Source: Rikenella microfusus (lineage in GTDB: Bacteria; Bacteroidota; Bacteroidia; Bacteroidales; Tenuifilaceae). From it: a stretch of DNA of 64,000 nt. Made by a program: the position numbers and the translations under genes. Shown piece after piece: positions 30,377 to 39,831 of the stretch; within the stretch, counting starts at the first letter, position 1; every line of letters begins with the position of its first letter. Below the pieces are notes generated by a model. It saw only the letters and a program-made list of their open reading frames with translations. It ran no database searches and was not told the origin of the DNA. The stretch spans positions 62,001 to 126,000 of the forward strand of contig DYKO01000005.1 of the NCBI GenBank assembly GCA_020722565.1, written 5' to 3'.

Positions 30377-32210
30377 GGCGGTCTAATAAATTACCTTGAA
30401 GAACATACTGTTCCAAAAACGGACGCGAAATGCTATCCTTTAAATATTTCTCAATCATCAAACTGGCAATTGGGGCAGCCCAAGTGGCTCCAAATCCAGC
30501 GTTTTCGACATAAACTGAAATGGCAATTTTAGGGTCATCCTTGGGGGCAAAAGCAAAAAATACAGAGTGGTCAGCCCCATGAGGATTCTGAGCAGTTCCG
30601 GTTTTGCCACAAATCTTTATATCGGGTAATGCTGCAATTCGAGCAGTGCTTCCACTACCTGGCGCACCATTAACGGCCAAATCCATACCTTCAATTATAT
30701 ATACAAAATACTTTGGATCGATGGTAGTGGTATGCCTTTCCCTGTAAATGGTATCTATACTTAGGCCTTCAATCTTCTTTACAACATGGGGTGTAATGTA
30801 ATAGCCCCTATTGGCAATAATGGATGCTAGGTTTGCCATCTGCAACGGGGTAACGGATAGTTCCCCCTGACCAATAGCTAATGAGATAATTGTTAATGAG
30901 TTCCATCCTCCTTTGCGGAAATACTTATTATAAAAAGCAACCGATGGAACAATTCCCTTAAGTTCATGTGGTAGATCGATATTTAACTTATTTCCATAGC
31001 CAAATGATTCAACATGCCTTTTCCACACCGAAAAGCCATTCTCAACCGAACCAAACTCCTTTTTATCAATTATGTTACGGAAAACATAGCAGTAGTATGT
31101 ATTACAGGATACTTGAATTGATTGGATTAGATTGGTAGGCGATGGATGGATATGACAGCCCACCCCGCGTCCAACGGTATATCCACCGTGACAGCTATAC
31201 CGGGTTTCGGGTGTCAATACCCCCTCCTGTAACCCAATCAGAGCATTTACCACCTTGAACGTTGACCCTGGTGGATATAGAGCCATTATCGACCTATTGA
31301 AAATGGGTTTTAACGTGTCCTGTTGCAGACTTCTAAAATTAGCTGCTCTATCACGCCCAACCAAAAGTTCAGGATTATACGATGGGCTTGAAATCATGGC
31401 TAACACCTCTCCTGTTCTGGGCTCAATGGCCACAATGCTGCCAATTTTGTTTTGCATAAGACGCTCACCATACTCTTGAAGTTTAGCATCGATGGTGCTG
31501 GTTATACTTTTTCCAGGAACGGCTACTGAGTCATACCTGCCCTGCTCATATGATGCCTTAATTCTATTGTGAACATCAACCATGAATATTTTTACACCTT
31601 TCTTTCCCCTCAGGTATTTTTCGTAGGAACATTCAATGCCGCTAATCCCAATATAATCGGCCTGTTGATAGTAGGGGTCGGATTTAATAACAGTCTCGTC
31701 AACCTCCCCTACATAACCAAACAGGTGAGCCGCAATAGGCATATTATAGGAGCGAACTGTTCGGGGTTGCACTTCAAAACCATGGAACTTATAAATTTTT
31801 TCCTGAAACCGGGCAAAACTTTCAGGAGGTATTTGCTTAAGTAGCACAACAGCCTTACGAGGCGAGTAACCCTTTTGTTTTTGTGCAAGCACAAAAGCTT
31901 CACGAACCTGCTCAACGGTTAATCCCAGTAACGATGCAAATTCAACCGTATCGAAAGATTGAACCTGTTTTTTTACCATTAGTATATCGTAAACAGGCTT
32001 ATTAACCACCAGCGGGTTACCGTATCGGTCGAAAATCAATCCCCGAGCAGGATACTGGGTAATGTAGCGCAAAACATTGTTATCGGCAGAAAACTTGTAG
32101 CTCTTGTTTATTACCTGAATGTAAAACAACTTAAATATCACAGCCACAAAAAAAACAACAATAATGGCTGCAATTACAAACCTACGATTACTCTCAACAC
32201 CTATTGCCAC
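30360..32210 (-). CDS. mrdA: Penicillin-binding protein 2
   Basis: Transpeptidase motifs YPPGSTFK, SCNTYY and CGKTGTAQNPHG; upstream of rodA. Confidence 0.95.
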   Translation of the reverse strand: MAIGVESNRRFVIAAIIVVFFVAVIFKLFYIQVINKSYKFSADNNVLRYITQYPARGLIFDRYGNPLVVNKPVYDILMVKKQVQSFDTVEFASLLGLTVEQVREAFVLAQKQKGYSPRKAVVLLKQIPPESFARFQEKIYKFHGFEVQPRTVRSYNMPIAAHLFGYVGEVDETVIKSDPYYQQADYIGISGIECSYEKYLRGKKGVKIFMVDVHNRIKASYEQGRYDSVAVPGKSITSTIDAKLQEYGERLMQNKIGSIVAIEPRTGEVLAMISSPSYNPELLVGRDRAANFRSLQQDTLKPIFNRSIMALYPPGSTFKVVNALIGLQEGVLTPETRYSCHGGYTVGRGVGCHIHPSPTNLIQSIQVSCNTYYCYVFRNIIDKKEFGSVENGFSVWKRHVESFGYGNKLNIDLPHELKGIVPSVAFYNKYFRKGGWNSLTIISLAIGQGELSVTPLQMANLASIIANRGYYITPHVVKKIEGLSIDTIYRERHTTTIDPKYFVYIIEGMDLAVNGAPGSGSTARIAALPDIKICGKTGTAQNPHGADHSVFFAFAPKDDPKIAISVYVENAGFGATWAAPIASLMIEKYLKDSISRPFLEQYVLQGNLLDRRAKKK

Positions 32211-32731
32211 TACTTAAGCCTTTTTACGTTACGTACTCGAAGAATTTCAAAAATGATTATGAATGCTGATGATAAAATAGTGCTAAGTAAAATTCGAAAA
32301 ATCGTTAAATAGAAATGATGAAACGTAAATGTTTCCAACATAAAAAGAACTGTGTAATGCAATAAAACGCTAACCACCACATAAATTGAGAACCATTCTA
32401 ACGATACATTGGCCAAATCAGGATTGCTGTATTCATAGCGGACTGATTTAAAACTCCAGCGCTGATGAATAAATGGCCTTAAATAGGCTAAAACAAGAGT
32501 AGCCGAAGTATGCAAACCAATTGTACTAGAGAAGTAATCAACAACAAAGCCAGTAGCAAAGCCAAGCAACAGCAACAGCCAATGGGGTATATTGAAGGGC
32601 AAAAGTAACACCAAAAGTATATAGATGTATGGGTTTGCATACCCAAATAAATCTATGTTATTTAAAACTAGGAACTGTAAAAGGAATAGTATTACTGCCA
32701 ACCAAAGGTATTTTATATAATCACTAACCAT
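32210..32731 (-). CDS. mreD: Rod shape-determining protein MreD
   Basis: Small polytopic protein located between mreC and mrdA; family weakly conserved. Confidence 0.88.
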   Translation of the reverse strand: MVSDYIKYLWLAVILFLLQFLVLNNIDLFGYANPYIYILLVLLLPFNIPHWLLLLLGFATGFVVDYFSSTIGLHTSATLVLAYLRPFIHQRWSFKSVRYEYSNPDLANVSLEWFSIYVVVSVLLHYTVLFMLETFTFHHFYLTIFRILLSTILSSAFIIIFEILRVRNVKRLK

Positions 32732-33555
32732 TACCTGTTCTCCGTTTGAATTTGATGAATCTCATTTATTCCTTTTGAATCAACTAAATAAACATAATCA
32801 AGGGTTTTAAAATCGGCAAATAGTTCCACAGTTATGGATAAAAAGCTGCCATCTTTATTGTAAAAATCAACCACCCTTCCTATGGGAATTTCTTTGGGGA
32901 ATATGGTTGAAAATCCACTGGTTAAAATGGTATCGCCCTCGCTTACATTGCAATGCAAAGGAATTTCATCAAGTATTACCTTTCGGTAGCTAGTGCCATC
33001 CCATGAAATGGCACCAAACGAACCAGACTTCTTATGCTTAACCGAAACCTTTATGTCGGTATTGAGCAATGAGATTACCGAGGAGTAATTTGGCGAAGTA
33101 GATGCAACTATACCCACAACGCCATTTTGAGTTATTACACCCATTCCCTTATAAACCCCATTGCGGCTGCCAACATCAATAGTAAGAAAATTCTTTCGAG
33201 TGTTAATGGAATTATCAATAACCCTTGCCAATATGTAATGATTGATATGGGCTGAATCCAAAAAACTACTTCCAGAATCCTGCAGCTCTCGCAACCTTAA
33301 CCTATAGGCTTCCATCTGGTTTCTTAACTTAATATTTTCTAGGGCTAAATACATATTGGTTTGCCTTAGGCTAAATAATTCTGTAAAGAACGATGTATGC
33401 TTATGCCAAAAACCCGATAATGATTTTGTTAGTAAACCAATCTGAGCCTTTTGGTAATAGGTGGTATTAAAATAGAGTGAAAGCGATATTCCCAATAAAA
33501 CCAAGAATATCGCATGAGTATATAATCGTTTAAGTATTTCGTAAAAATTGTTCAT
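32731..33555 (-). CDS. mreC: Rod shape-determining protein MreC
   Basis: N-terminal TM and coiled coil; FLTIDVGSRNGVYKGMGVITQNGVVGIV and DTILTSGFSTIFPKEIPIGRV. Confidence 0.94.
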   Translation of the reverse strand: MNNFYEILKRLYTHAIFLVLLGISLSLYFNTTYYQKAQIGLLTKSLSGFWHKHTSFFTELFSLRQTNMYLALENIKLRNQMEAYRLRLRELQDSGSSFLDSAHINHYILARVIDNSINTRKNFLTIDVGSRNGVYKGMGVITQNGVVGIVASTSPNYSSVISLLNTDIKVSVKHKKSGSFGAISWDGTSYRKVILDEIPLHCNVSEGDTILTSGFSTIFPKEIPIGRVVDFYNKDGSFLSITVELFADFKTLDYVYLVDSKGINEIHQIQTENR

Positions 33556-33572
33556 GGTAAAAGGTTAGGGCA

Positions 33573-34592
33573 CTACCTCATCAGGAATGGGAAATCAAGA
33601 TTTTTAAGTGCGATACTGGTTCCCCTAGCTACTGCATGAAGCGGATCTTCGGCAACATGGAATGGGATATTTACCTTCTCGGTGAGCCTTTTATCAAGCC
33701 CCCTGAGCAGTGCTCCACCGCCGGCTAAATATATACCCTTTTGAACAATATCGGCGTAAAGTTCGGGTGGGGTTTGCTCCAGAACATTGAAAATCGCCGA
33801 TTCAATTTTAGAAAGCGATTTATCAAGGCAGTAAGCAATTTCCTGGTACGATACGGGCACTTCAATGGGAAGGGCAGTCATAAGATTTGGTCCGCGAACA
33901 ATAAAATCGGCAGGGGGATTATCCAGATCGGGAAGAGCTGATCCCACGTTAATTTTGATATCCTCAGCGGTACGCTCACCAATTTTCACGTTGTGCTGCT
34001 GACGCAAGTATGCCTGAATATCGGCGGTAAAGCCATCGCCGGCAATACGAACCGATTTGTTACAAACAATACCGCCAAGGGCAATTACAGCTATCTCGGT
34101 TGTACCTCCGCCAATATCAACCACCATGCTGCCTTCGGGAGCCATAACATCCAGGCCAATACCTAGTGCAGCGGCCATGGGTTCATAGATTAAGTACACA
34201 TCTCTTCCCCCAGCATGCTCCGATGAATCGCGAACGGCTCGGATCTCTACCTCAGTGCTACCACTGGGAATACCAATAACCATTCTTAACGATGGTGTAA
34301 AAAAGAGATTTTTCGTATTGATCATGCTGATCATCCCTCTGATCATCTGCTCTGCAGCATTAAAATCAGCAATTACTCCATCTCTAAGCGGCCTGATGGT
34401 TTTAATATTCTCGTGGGTTTTTCCATGCATTGCCCTTGCCTGCTCTCCGATAGCAATCATTTTCCCATTCGATTGGTCAATGGCCACAATTGATGGCTGA
34501 TCCACAACTATTTTGTCATTAAAAAGAATAATAGTGTTAGCGGTTCCTAAATCAATGGCCAACTCCTGAGTTAAAAAAGAGAAAAGTCCCAT
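33573..34592 (-). CDS. mreB: Rod shape-determining protein MreB
   Basis: LAIDLGTANTIIL, VVDIGGGTTEIAVIALGG, IYLAGGGALLRGLDKRL. Confidence 0.97.
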   Translation of the reverse strand: MGLFSFLTQELAIDLGTANTIILFNDKIVVDQPSIVAIDQSNGKMIAIGEQARAMHGKTHENIKTIRPLRDGVIADFNAAEQMIRGMISMINTKNLFFTPSLRMVIGIPSGSTEVEIRAVRDSSEHAGGRDVYLIYEPMAAALGIGLDVMAPEGSMVVDIGGGTTEIAVIALGGIVCNKSVRIAGDGFTADIQAYLRQQHNVKIGERTAEDIKINVGSALPDLDNPPADFIVRGPNLMTALPIEVPVSYQEIAYCLDKSLSKIESAIFNVLEQTPPELYADIVQKGIYLAGGGALLRGLDKRLTEKVNIPFHVAEDPLHAVARGTSIALKNLDFPFLMR

Positions 34593-34619
34593 ATCAACCT
34601 TTAGTTTACAATTTTATTA

Positions 34620-36146
34620 TTAATGCTTAAAGTGTCTGATTCCTGTAAAAATCATAGCAATGCCATTAGCATTGCAAAAATCGATACTTTCATTATCCTT
34701 TACCGAGCCCCCGGGCTGAATAACCGCATTGATTCCAGCTTCGTAAGCAATTTGAACACTATCTGGAAAGGGGAAAAAGGCATCGGATGCCATTACTGCC
34801 CCGTTAAGGTCGAAGCCAAAGCTCTTGGCCTTTTCAATGGCATGGCGAACGGCATCTACCCTTGATGTTTGACCCACACCGCTGCCAATAAGTTGACGAT
34901 TTTTTGCAAGCACTATGGCATTCGATTTGGTATGCTTAACAATTTTATTGGCAAACAGCAAATCATAAACCTGCTCGGGTGTGGCATTATGCTGTGTAAC
35001 CAATCGAAGTTCACTTTCTGACTCCGTAACCGAATCCCTATCCTGCACCAAAACGCCGTTCAGCACGGCTCGGAAGGTTTGCTGGGGCAAAACAATGTTT
35101 TTAGCCCGTAAAATTATTCGGTTCTTCTTTGAAAGTAAAATATCTAGTGCAGATTTGCTGAAATCAGGGGCTATGAGTACTTCAAAAAATATTTTGGATG
35201 TTTCCGAAGCTACATCCATATCGATAGGCCTATTGGCAATAATAATCCCCCCAAATGCCGATACGGGGTCTCCTGCAAGGGCATCAATCCAAGCCTGGAA
35301 AAGAGCTGTACGCGATGCCATGCCACAGGCATTATTATGTTTAAGTATTGCCACGGTAGGTTCTGAAAACTCTCTAATTAAATTTACAGCAGCGTCAATA
35401 TCGAGTAGATTGTTGTACGATATCTCCTTGCCACCCATTTGGTCAAAGATTTCATCGAAATTTCCATAGAAAACACCTTTCTGGTGGGGATTTTCGCCAT
35501 AACGGAGCACTTTTGCCTCCTTGAAGCTTTTGCGGAAAGCCAACTGTGGAAAATCGGGATTGAAATAGTTGAAAATAGCGGTATCGTAATGGGATGAAGT
35601 GGCGAAAGCTTCGGCAGCAAAAACTTTTCGTTGCTCTAATGTGGTCTGACAATCCTGTTCGTCAAGCATTTGGTAAACCCGCTCATACTGATCGCGGTTC
35701 GAAACCACCAAAACGTCCCTGAAATTTTTAGCAGCTGCCCTTATCAACGAAATGCCACCAATATCTATTTTTTCAATAACCTCAGGTTCTGAAGCCCTTG
35801 ACTCAACAGTTTTTTCAAAGGGATATAAATCCACCACCACTAAGTCTAGTTCTGGAATACTGTATTCCTGAAGCTGAAAAAGGTCGTTCTCATTCTCGCG
35901 GCGGGCAAGAATGCCGCCAAACACCTTGGGGTGCAGGGTTTTAACACGGCCTCCCAAAATAGACGGGTAACCGGTTAACTCCTCAACAGCTACGGCCGAC
36001 ACTCCCAAACCCTTTATAAAATCGAGCGTTCCGCCGGTTGAATATATTACCACATTATGACTTTGCAGCAATTTTACTATTCTATCTAGATTATCCTTAT
36101 AGTAAACCGATATTAATGCCGTTTTAATTGTCTTATATTCGCTCAT
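34620..36146 (-). CDS. purH: Bifunctional AICAR formyltransferase / IMP cyclohydrolase (start probably MSEYKTIKTAL)
   Basis: VIYSTGGTLDFIKGLGV, GGRVKTLHPKVFGGIL, LRYGENPHQKGVFYG, LKHNNACGMA. Confidence 0.96.
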   Translation of the reverse strand: MSEYKTIKTALISVYYKDNLDRIVKLLQSHNVVIYSTGGTLDFIKGLGVSAVAVEELTGYPSILGGRVKTLHPKVFGGILARRENENDLFQLQEYSIPELDLVVVDLYPFEKTVESRASEPEVIEKIDIGGISLIRAAAKNFRDVLVVSNRDQYERVYQMLDEQDCQTTLEQRKVFAAEAFATSSHYDTAIFNYFNPDFPQLAFRKSFKEAKVLRYGENPHQKGVFYGNFDEIFDQMGGKEISYNNLLDIDAAVNLIREFSEPTVAILKHNNACGMASRTALFQAWIDALAGDPVSAFGGIIIANRPIDMDVASETSKIFFEVLIAPDFSKSALDILLSKKNRIILRAKNIVLPQQTFRAVLNGVLVQDRDSVTESESELRLVTQHNATPEQVYDLLFANKIVKHTKSNAIVLAKNRQLIGSGVGQTSRVDAVRHAIEKAKSFGFDLNGAVMASDAFFPFPDSVQIAYEAGINAVIQPGGSVKDNESIDFCNANGIAMIFTGIRHFKH

Positions 36147-36385
36147 CTGTCTATATATCAAACATTTATAGTGTTTATTACATTATTCAAAGTGCTAGTA
36201 AAAATGGTTAAATCCATTTAAAAATCAATACTTAAACACTTTTTTTTTTGAACAAGAATTCATTAAAATTGAATTATCGAGGCAGCCAGCTCAATTTTCA
36301 ACAATTCGATTAAACCATAATCGCTAAAAATATTCAAATTTGAAGTATTTAACACAGCAATTTAATCATTTATAAAACGTATGGC

Positions 36386-36393
36386 TAATTTTG
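36386..36393 (+). promoter_or_regulatory. Candidate -7 element for ABC permease gene
   Basis: TAATTTTG 17 nt before the ATG at 36411. Confidence 0.35.
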
Positions 36394-36410
36394 TTTAAAA
36401 TACGTACGGA

Positions 36411-37676
36411 ATGAAATCGATTCGCCCCTTTATAATACTTATAAAATTGGCACGCGAGAGTATGCAATTTGCCTACCATTCGGTAATGGCCAATAAGTTG
36501 AGAACCTTCCTTTCGCTTTTTGGAATAACCATAGGAATTTTTGCCATTATTTCTGTTTTTACGATGGTTGACAGCTTGGAAAAAAACGTTCGTGAGAGCC
36601 TACAGGCTTTGGGCAAAAAGGTTGTTTACGTTCAAAAATGGCCATGGGGTGGTAACCAGGAGTATCCGTGGTGGAAATACCTTAACCGACCGGAACCCAA
36701 CCTAAGCGATTTGGATGAAATTCGAAGGAAAAGTATGCTTGCCAATGCTGCCTGTTTTAACGTTGCCTTTCCAAAAACCATTAAGTACGAGGGCAATAGC
36801 ATACCCGATGTAACCATATATGGTGTAAGCACTGATTTTGACCGCATACGTTCGTTCGATTTAAGTGAAGGACGTTTTTTCAACAATTTTGAAATTAACT
36901 CCGGGCGACCCTATGCTGTTATAGGTAGCGATATTGTTAAGGATTTATTTCAGGGTAGCAACCCTACTGGCAAAACTATAAAAATTGGAAACAGCAAGGT
37001 AACTGTCATAGGGGTTTTTGCCAAAGAGGGTAAATCGGCCATTGGCGAGAATAGCCTTGACAATATGGTAGTAATACCCTTAAACATGGCCAGAACCATG
37101 GTGGATTTGCGCAACTCCGGCCCATGGATAATGGTAAAGGCCAAAGATAATACCAGCGTTGAAGATTTGATTGACGAGCTCCGGGGTATTCTGAGGGCAT
37201 TTCATCGGATTAAACCATTGGACGGCGAAGACTTTGCACTCAACCAGATTGATTTGCTGAAGGATAGCCTCGATTCCATTTTTGCCTCTATAAACTTTGC
37301 CGGTGGATTTATTGCGTTTTTTTCGATTATTGTAGGGGGATTCGGCATTGCCAACATCATGTTCGTTTCAGTCAAGGAAAGAACCAGTCAGATTGGTATC
37401 CAAAAAGCTTTGGGTGCAAAAAGGTATTTTATATTGATACAATTCCTTTACGAGGCCGTTCTGTTGGCCATAGTCGGAGGAACTATCGGGTTGCTTCTGA
37501 TATATGCCGGGACTTTGGCCGTAACCTATGGCCTTGATTTCAATGTTTCTTTAACTTTGGCAAATATCATCAGGGGATTGCTCATATCAGCGGTAATAGG
37601 AATTGCATCGGGTTTTTTCCCTGCATGGATTGCCTCACGCCTCAGTCCAGTGGAAGCTATTAACACCAAGGGCTAA
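36411..37676 (+). CDS. MacB/FtsX-type ABC transporter permease
   Basis: ANKLRTFLSLFGITIGIFAIISVFTMVDS; VGGFGIANIMFVSVKERTSQIGIQKALGAKR. Confidence 0.93.
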   Translation: MKSIRPFIILIKLARESMQFAYHSVMANKLRTFLSLFGITIGIFAIISVFTMVDSLEKNVRESLQALGKKVVYVQKWPWGGNQEYPWWKYLNRPEPNLSDLDEIRRKSMLANAACFNVAFPKTIKYEGNSIPDVTIYGVSTDFDRIRSFDLSEGRFFNNFEINSGRPYAVIGSDIVKDLFQGSNPTGKTIKIGNSKVTVIGVFAKEGKSAIGENSLDNMVVIPLNMARTMVDLRNSGPWIMVKAKDNTSVEDLIDELRGILRAFHRIKPLDGEDFALNQIDLLKDSLDSIFASINFAGGFIAFFSIIVGGFGIANIMFVSVKERTSQIGIQKALGAKRYFILIQFLYEAVLLAIVGGTIGLLLIYAGTLAVTYGLDFNVSLTLANIIRGLLISAVIGIASGFFPAWIASRLSPVEAINTKG

Positions 37677-38449
37677 GCCAGTAATCGCTCAACCTCAAGC
37701 GTAAGTTCAACAAACTGCTCAACACCCAGTTCCTCTGCTCTACGTAAGGCATATTTTTCTCCAATCTCAACCCCACTAAAGGCAGCTCGTATGGAATTGC
37801 GAAGCGTCTTCCGCCGCTGGTTAAATGCAGCTTTTACTACTCTCTCAAACATAGGGTAGCTGCAACCCAGTTCGGCAACACTATTTCGGGTTAACCGAAT
37901 TACCGCCGATTTCACCTTTGGGGGCGGCGTAAAACATCCCTCGCTAACAGTAAAGAGGTAGTTGATATTGTAAAAGGCCTGAAGCAGCACACTCAAAATG
38001 CCATAGGTTCTTGTTCCCGGTTTCTCGGCAATCCGTCGGGCCACTTCACGCTGAACCATCGCCACAACCTCACTAATCCGTTCGCGGTTCTCAATTATCC
38101 GAAAGAATATCTGTGAAGAAATATTATAGGGTAGATTACCAATTATGGCCACGCTACCATTGAACCGGCTACTCAGATCAATCTCAAGGAAATCACCATC
38201 TATGATATTTGGCGAAAGATCGGGAATATTTCGTTGAAGGTAGCCAACCGACTCGGTATCAACCTCAATGGCAAAAAATTTTTCTTTAAAACGTTGAAAC
38301 AGGTTGCCCGTAAGCACACCCATACCCGGGCCAATTTCAATAATATACTGGCAGCCATCGGCCAAAAGGCTATCAACAATTCGCTGGGCCACTCGCTTAT
38401 CGTTAAGAAAGTGCTGTCCAAGATGTTTTTTGGGTCGAACTTCGGGCAT
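37673..38449 (-). CDS. rsmA: 16S rRNA (adenine1518/1519-N6)-dimethyltransferase
   Basis: KKHLGQHFLND, IEIGPGMGVLTGNL, IIGNLPYNISSQI, AAFNQRRKTLRNS. Confidence 0.96.
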   Translation of the reverse strand: MPEVRPKKHLGQHFLNDKRVAQRIVDSLLADGCQYIIEIGPGMGVLTGNLFQRFKEKFFAIEVDTESVGYLQRNIPDLSPNIIDGDFLEIDLSSRFNGSVAIIGNLPYNISSQIFFRIIENRERISEVVAMVQREVARRIAEKPGTRTYGILSVLLQAFYNINYLFTVSEGCFTPPPKVKSAVIRLTRNSVAELGCSYPMFERVVKAAFNQRRKTLRNSIRAAFSGVEIGEKYALRRAEELGVEQFVELTLEVERLLA

Positions 38450-38452
38450 GGC

Positions 38453-39673
38453 TTAATCTACATCAGCATTAACTTTGATTGGTGCCTTGGCAACCGTCAA
38501 CCGAAGGGTGGAATCAATAAAGGTACCAATTTGAGGGAAGGTCAAGTTCTTTGCCAGAACCCTACCGAAACGGTCAATTAACAGGTTGGAGGGAAACCTT
38601 GCAATACCCCAATCCTTATAAGTGGCTATACTGCTCCATTCAGGCTCTGCAACCTGGTACCACACTAAAGAATCAACAGCAGCACGATAAGCAACATCTG
38701 CCGAGTCTACACCAAATCCAACACTTACAATTACCAAGCCCTTCTGACTAAAAAGTTTATATAGTTCCTTTAATTCAGTTTTTTCGTAACCATTACTTTT
38801 ATGCTTTGGACTCCAAAAGTCGATAAGTACCCATTTAGCCCAAACTCCAGGAACCTGTAACAGCTTTCCATCATAAGAAACAAGTTGCTTTGGCATTAGA
38901 GAGCTGCCCAAAGTTACAGCCTTCTCTATTTGATTTAGGCTGTCTTCATATTCTAAGTACTTAATAATTCGTTTGAGAGCTTGCGATAAAGTACCCTTTG
39001 GGTACAAAACAGCCATACAGCTATCCACCTTGTGGTATAACAATTTGTATATGTTATATGGAAGTAAGGGTTTGTTATTAAAAGTAGAATTCAGAATAAA
39101 AATAGAGGAAACATCATAGGGATTATCCCCCACAAGCCAATAGGCATCTTTTCTTAATTCACTTATTAATGAGTCCTTAATACGAGTGTTAATCTGTACA
39201 ATAGAGTCCCTTTTTATAGTAGAAAGAGTGTCGAGGTAGATTCCTTCGATTTGTGCCAGTTTCTTTTCCGTTTCTAAAATCTTTTTCTGAAACCCAATTA
39301 ATCTCGAACTTTCCAGTGATCCATCAACAAGCCATTCATTATTAAAACTGACACTAATTTTTCCTCCCGGATTAGCCACCAATAGCAAAGGATAGTTCTT
39401 TTTATCAATTGTAAAAGCCAAGATATGTGGTGATTCTACTCTGAGATCAATTTTGCAGCTGCCGTCGTTTTCAATTAGAATCGAATCGGATGATTCATCT
39501 CCTTTTGCATCAATAACCTGATAGTAAAGCCAATTATCCGACCATTCGGGCACATCAAATTCAATGGCTACCCTCTCAAAGGAGTAAAAACAACCACTAC
39601 TGAAAAATATTAAAAGTATAAAAAGAAAAACATTTAACTTTTTTTCAAAATCAAAGATTTTTTTTTGCATCAT
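38453..39673 (-). CDS. Thioredoxin-fold lipoprotein lacking CxxC
   Basis: Lipobox FFSSGCFY; LLQVPGVWAKWVLIDFWSPKHKSNGYEKTELKELYKLFSQKGLVIVSVGFGVD...IARFPSNLLIDRFGRVLAKNL. Confidence 0.8.
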   Translation of the reverse strand: MMQKKIFDFEKKLNVFLFILLIFFSSGCFYSFERVAIEFDVPEWSDNWLYYQVIDAKGDESSDSILIENDGSCKIDLRVESPHILAFTIDKKNYPLLLVANPGGKISVSFNNEWLVDGSLESSRLIGFQKKILETEKKLAQIEGIYLDTLSTIKRDSIVQINTRIKDSLISELRKDAYWLVGDNPYDVSSIFILNSTFNNKPLLPYNIYKLLYHKVDSCMAVLYPKGTLSQALKRIIKYLEYEDSLNQIEKAVTLGSSLMPKQLVSYDGKLLQVPGVWAKWVLIDFWSPKHKSNGYEKTELKELYKLFSQKGLVIVSVGFGVDSADVAYRAAVDSLVWYQVAEPEWSSIATYKDWGIARFPSNLLIDRFGRVLAKNLTFPQIGTFIDSTLRLTVAKAPIKVNADVD

Positions 39674-39831
39674 CGCAAACGAATTATATCTGAAATATTG
39701 GAAAAATCAAGCGTCAAAATTAACAAAAAGCTAAACCAAAATTAGGTAAAAGTCAACTTTTTTAACTAACTTGGATGCAAATAAGTTATCAATTAATTTA
39801 ACCGCTTTATCAATAACTACTCAAAATAAAT

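Noticed and set aside
28955-34620. purH-mreBCD-mrdA-rodA arrangement as a novel cluster
   Set aside because: The mreBCD-mrdA-rodA order is a standard cell-shape operon; adjacency of purH is, as far as I recall, common in Bacteroidota. Coordinates given in minus-strand transcription order.
36236-36252. Poly-T tract (about ten T) as a possible phase-variation switch
   Set aside because: Lies in AT-rich intergenic DNA outside any reading frame and not clearly within promoter spacing; no evidence for switching.
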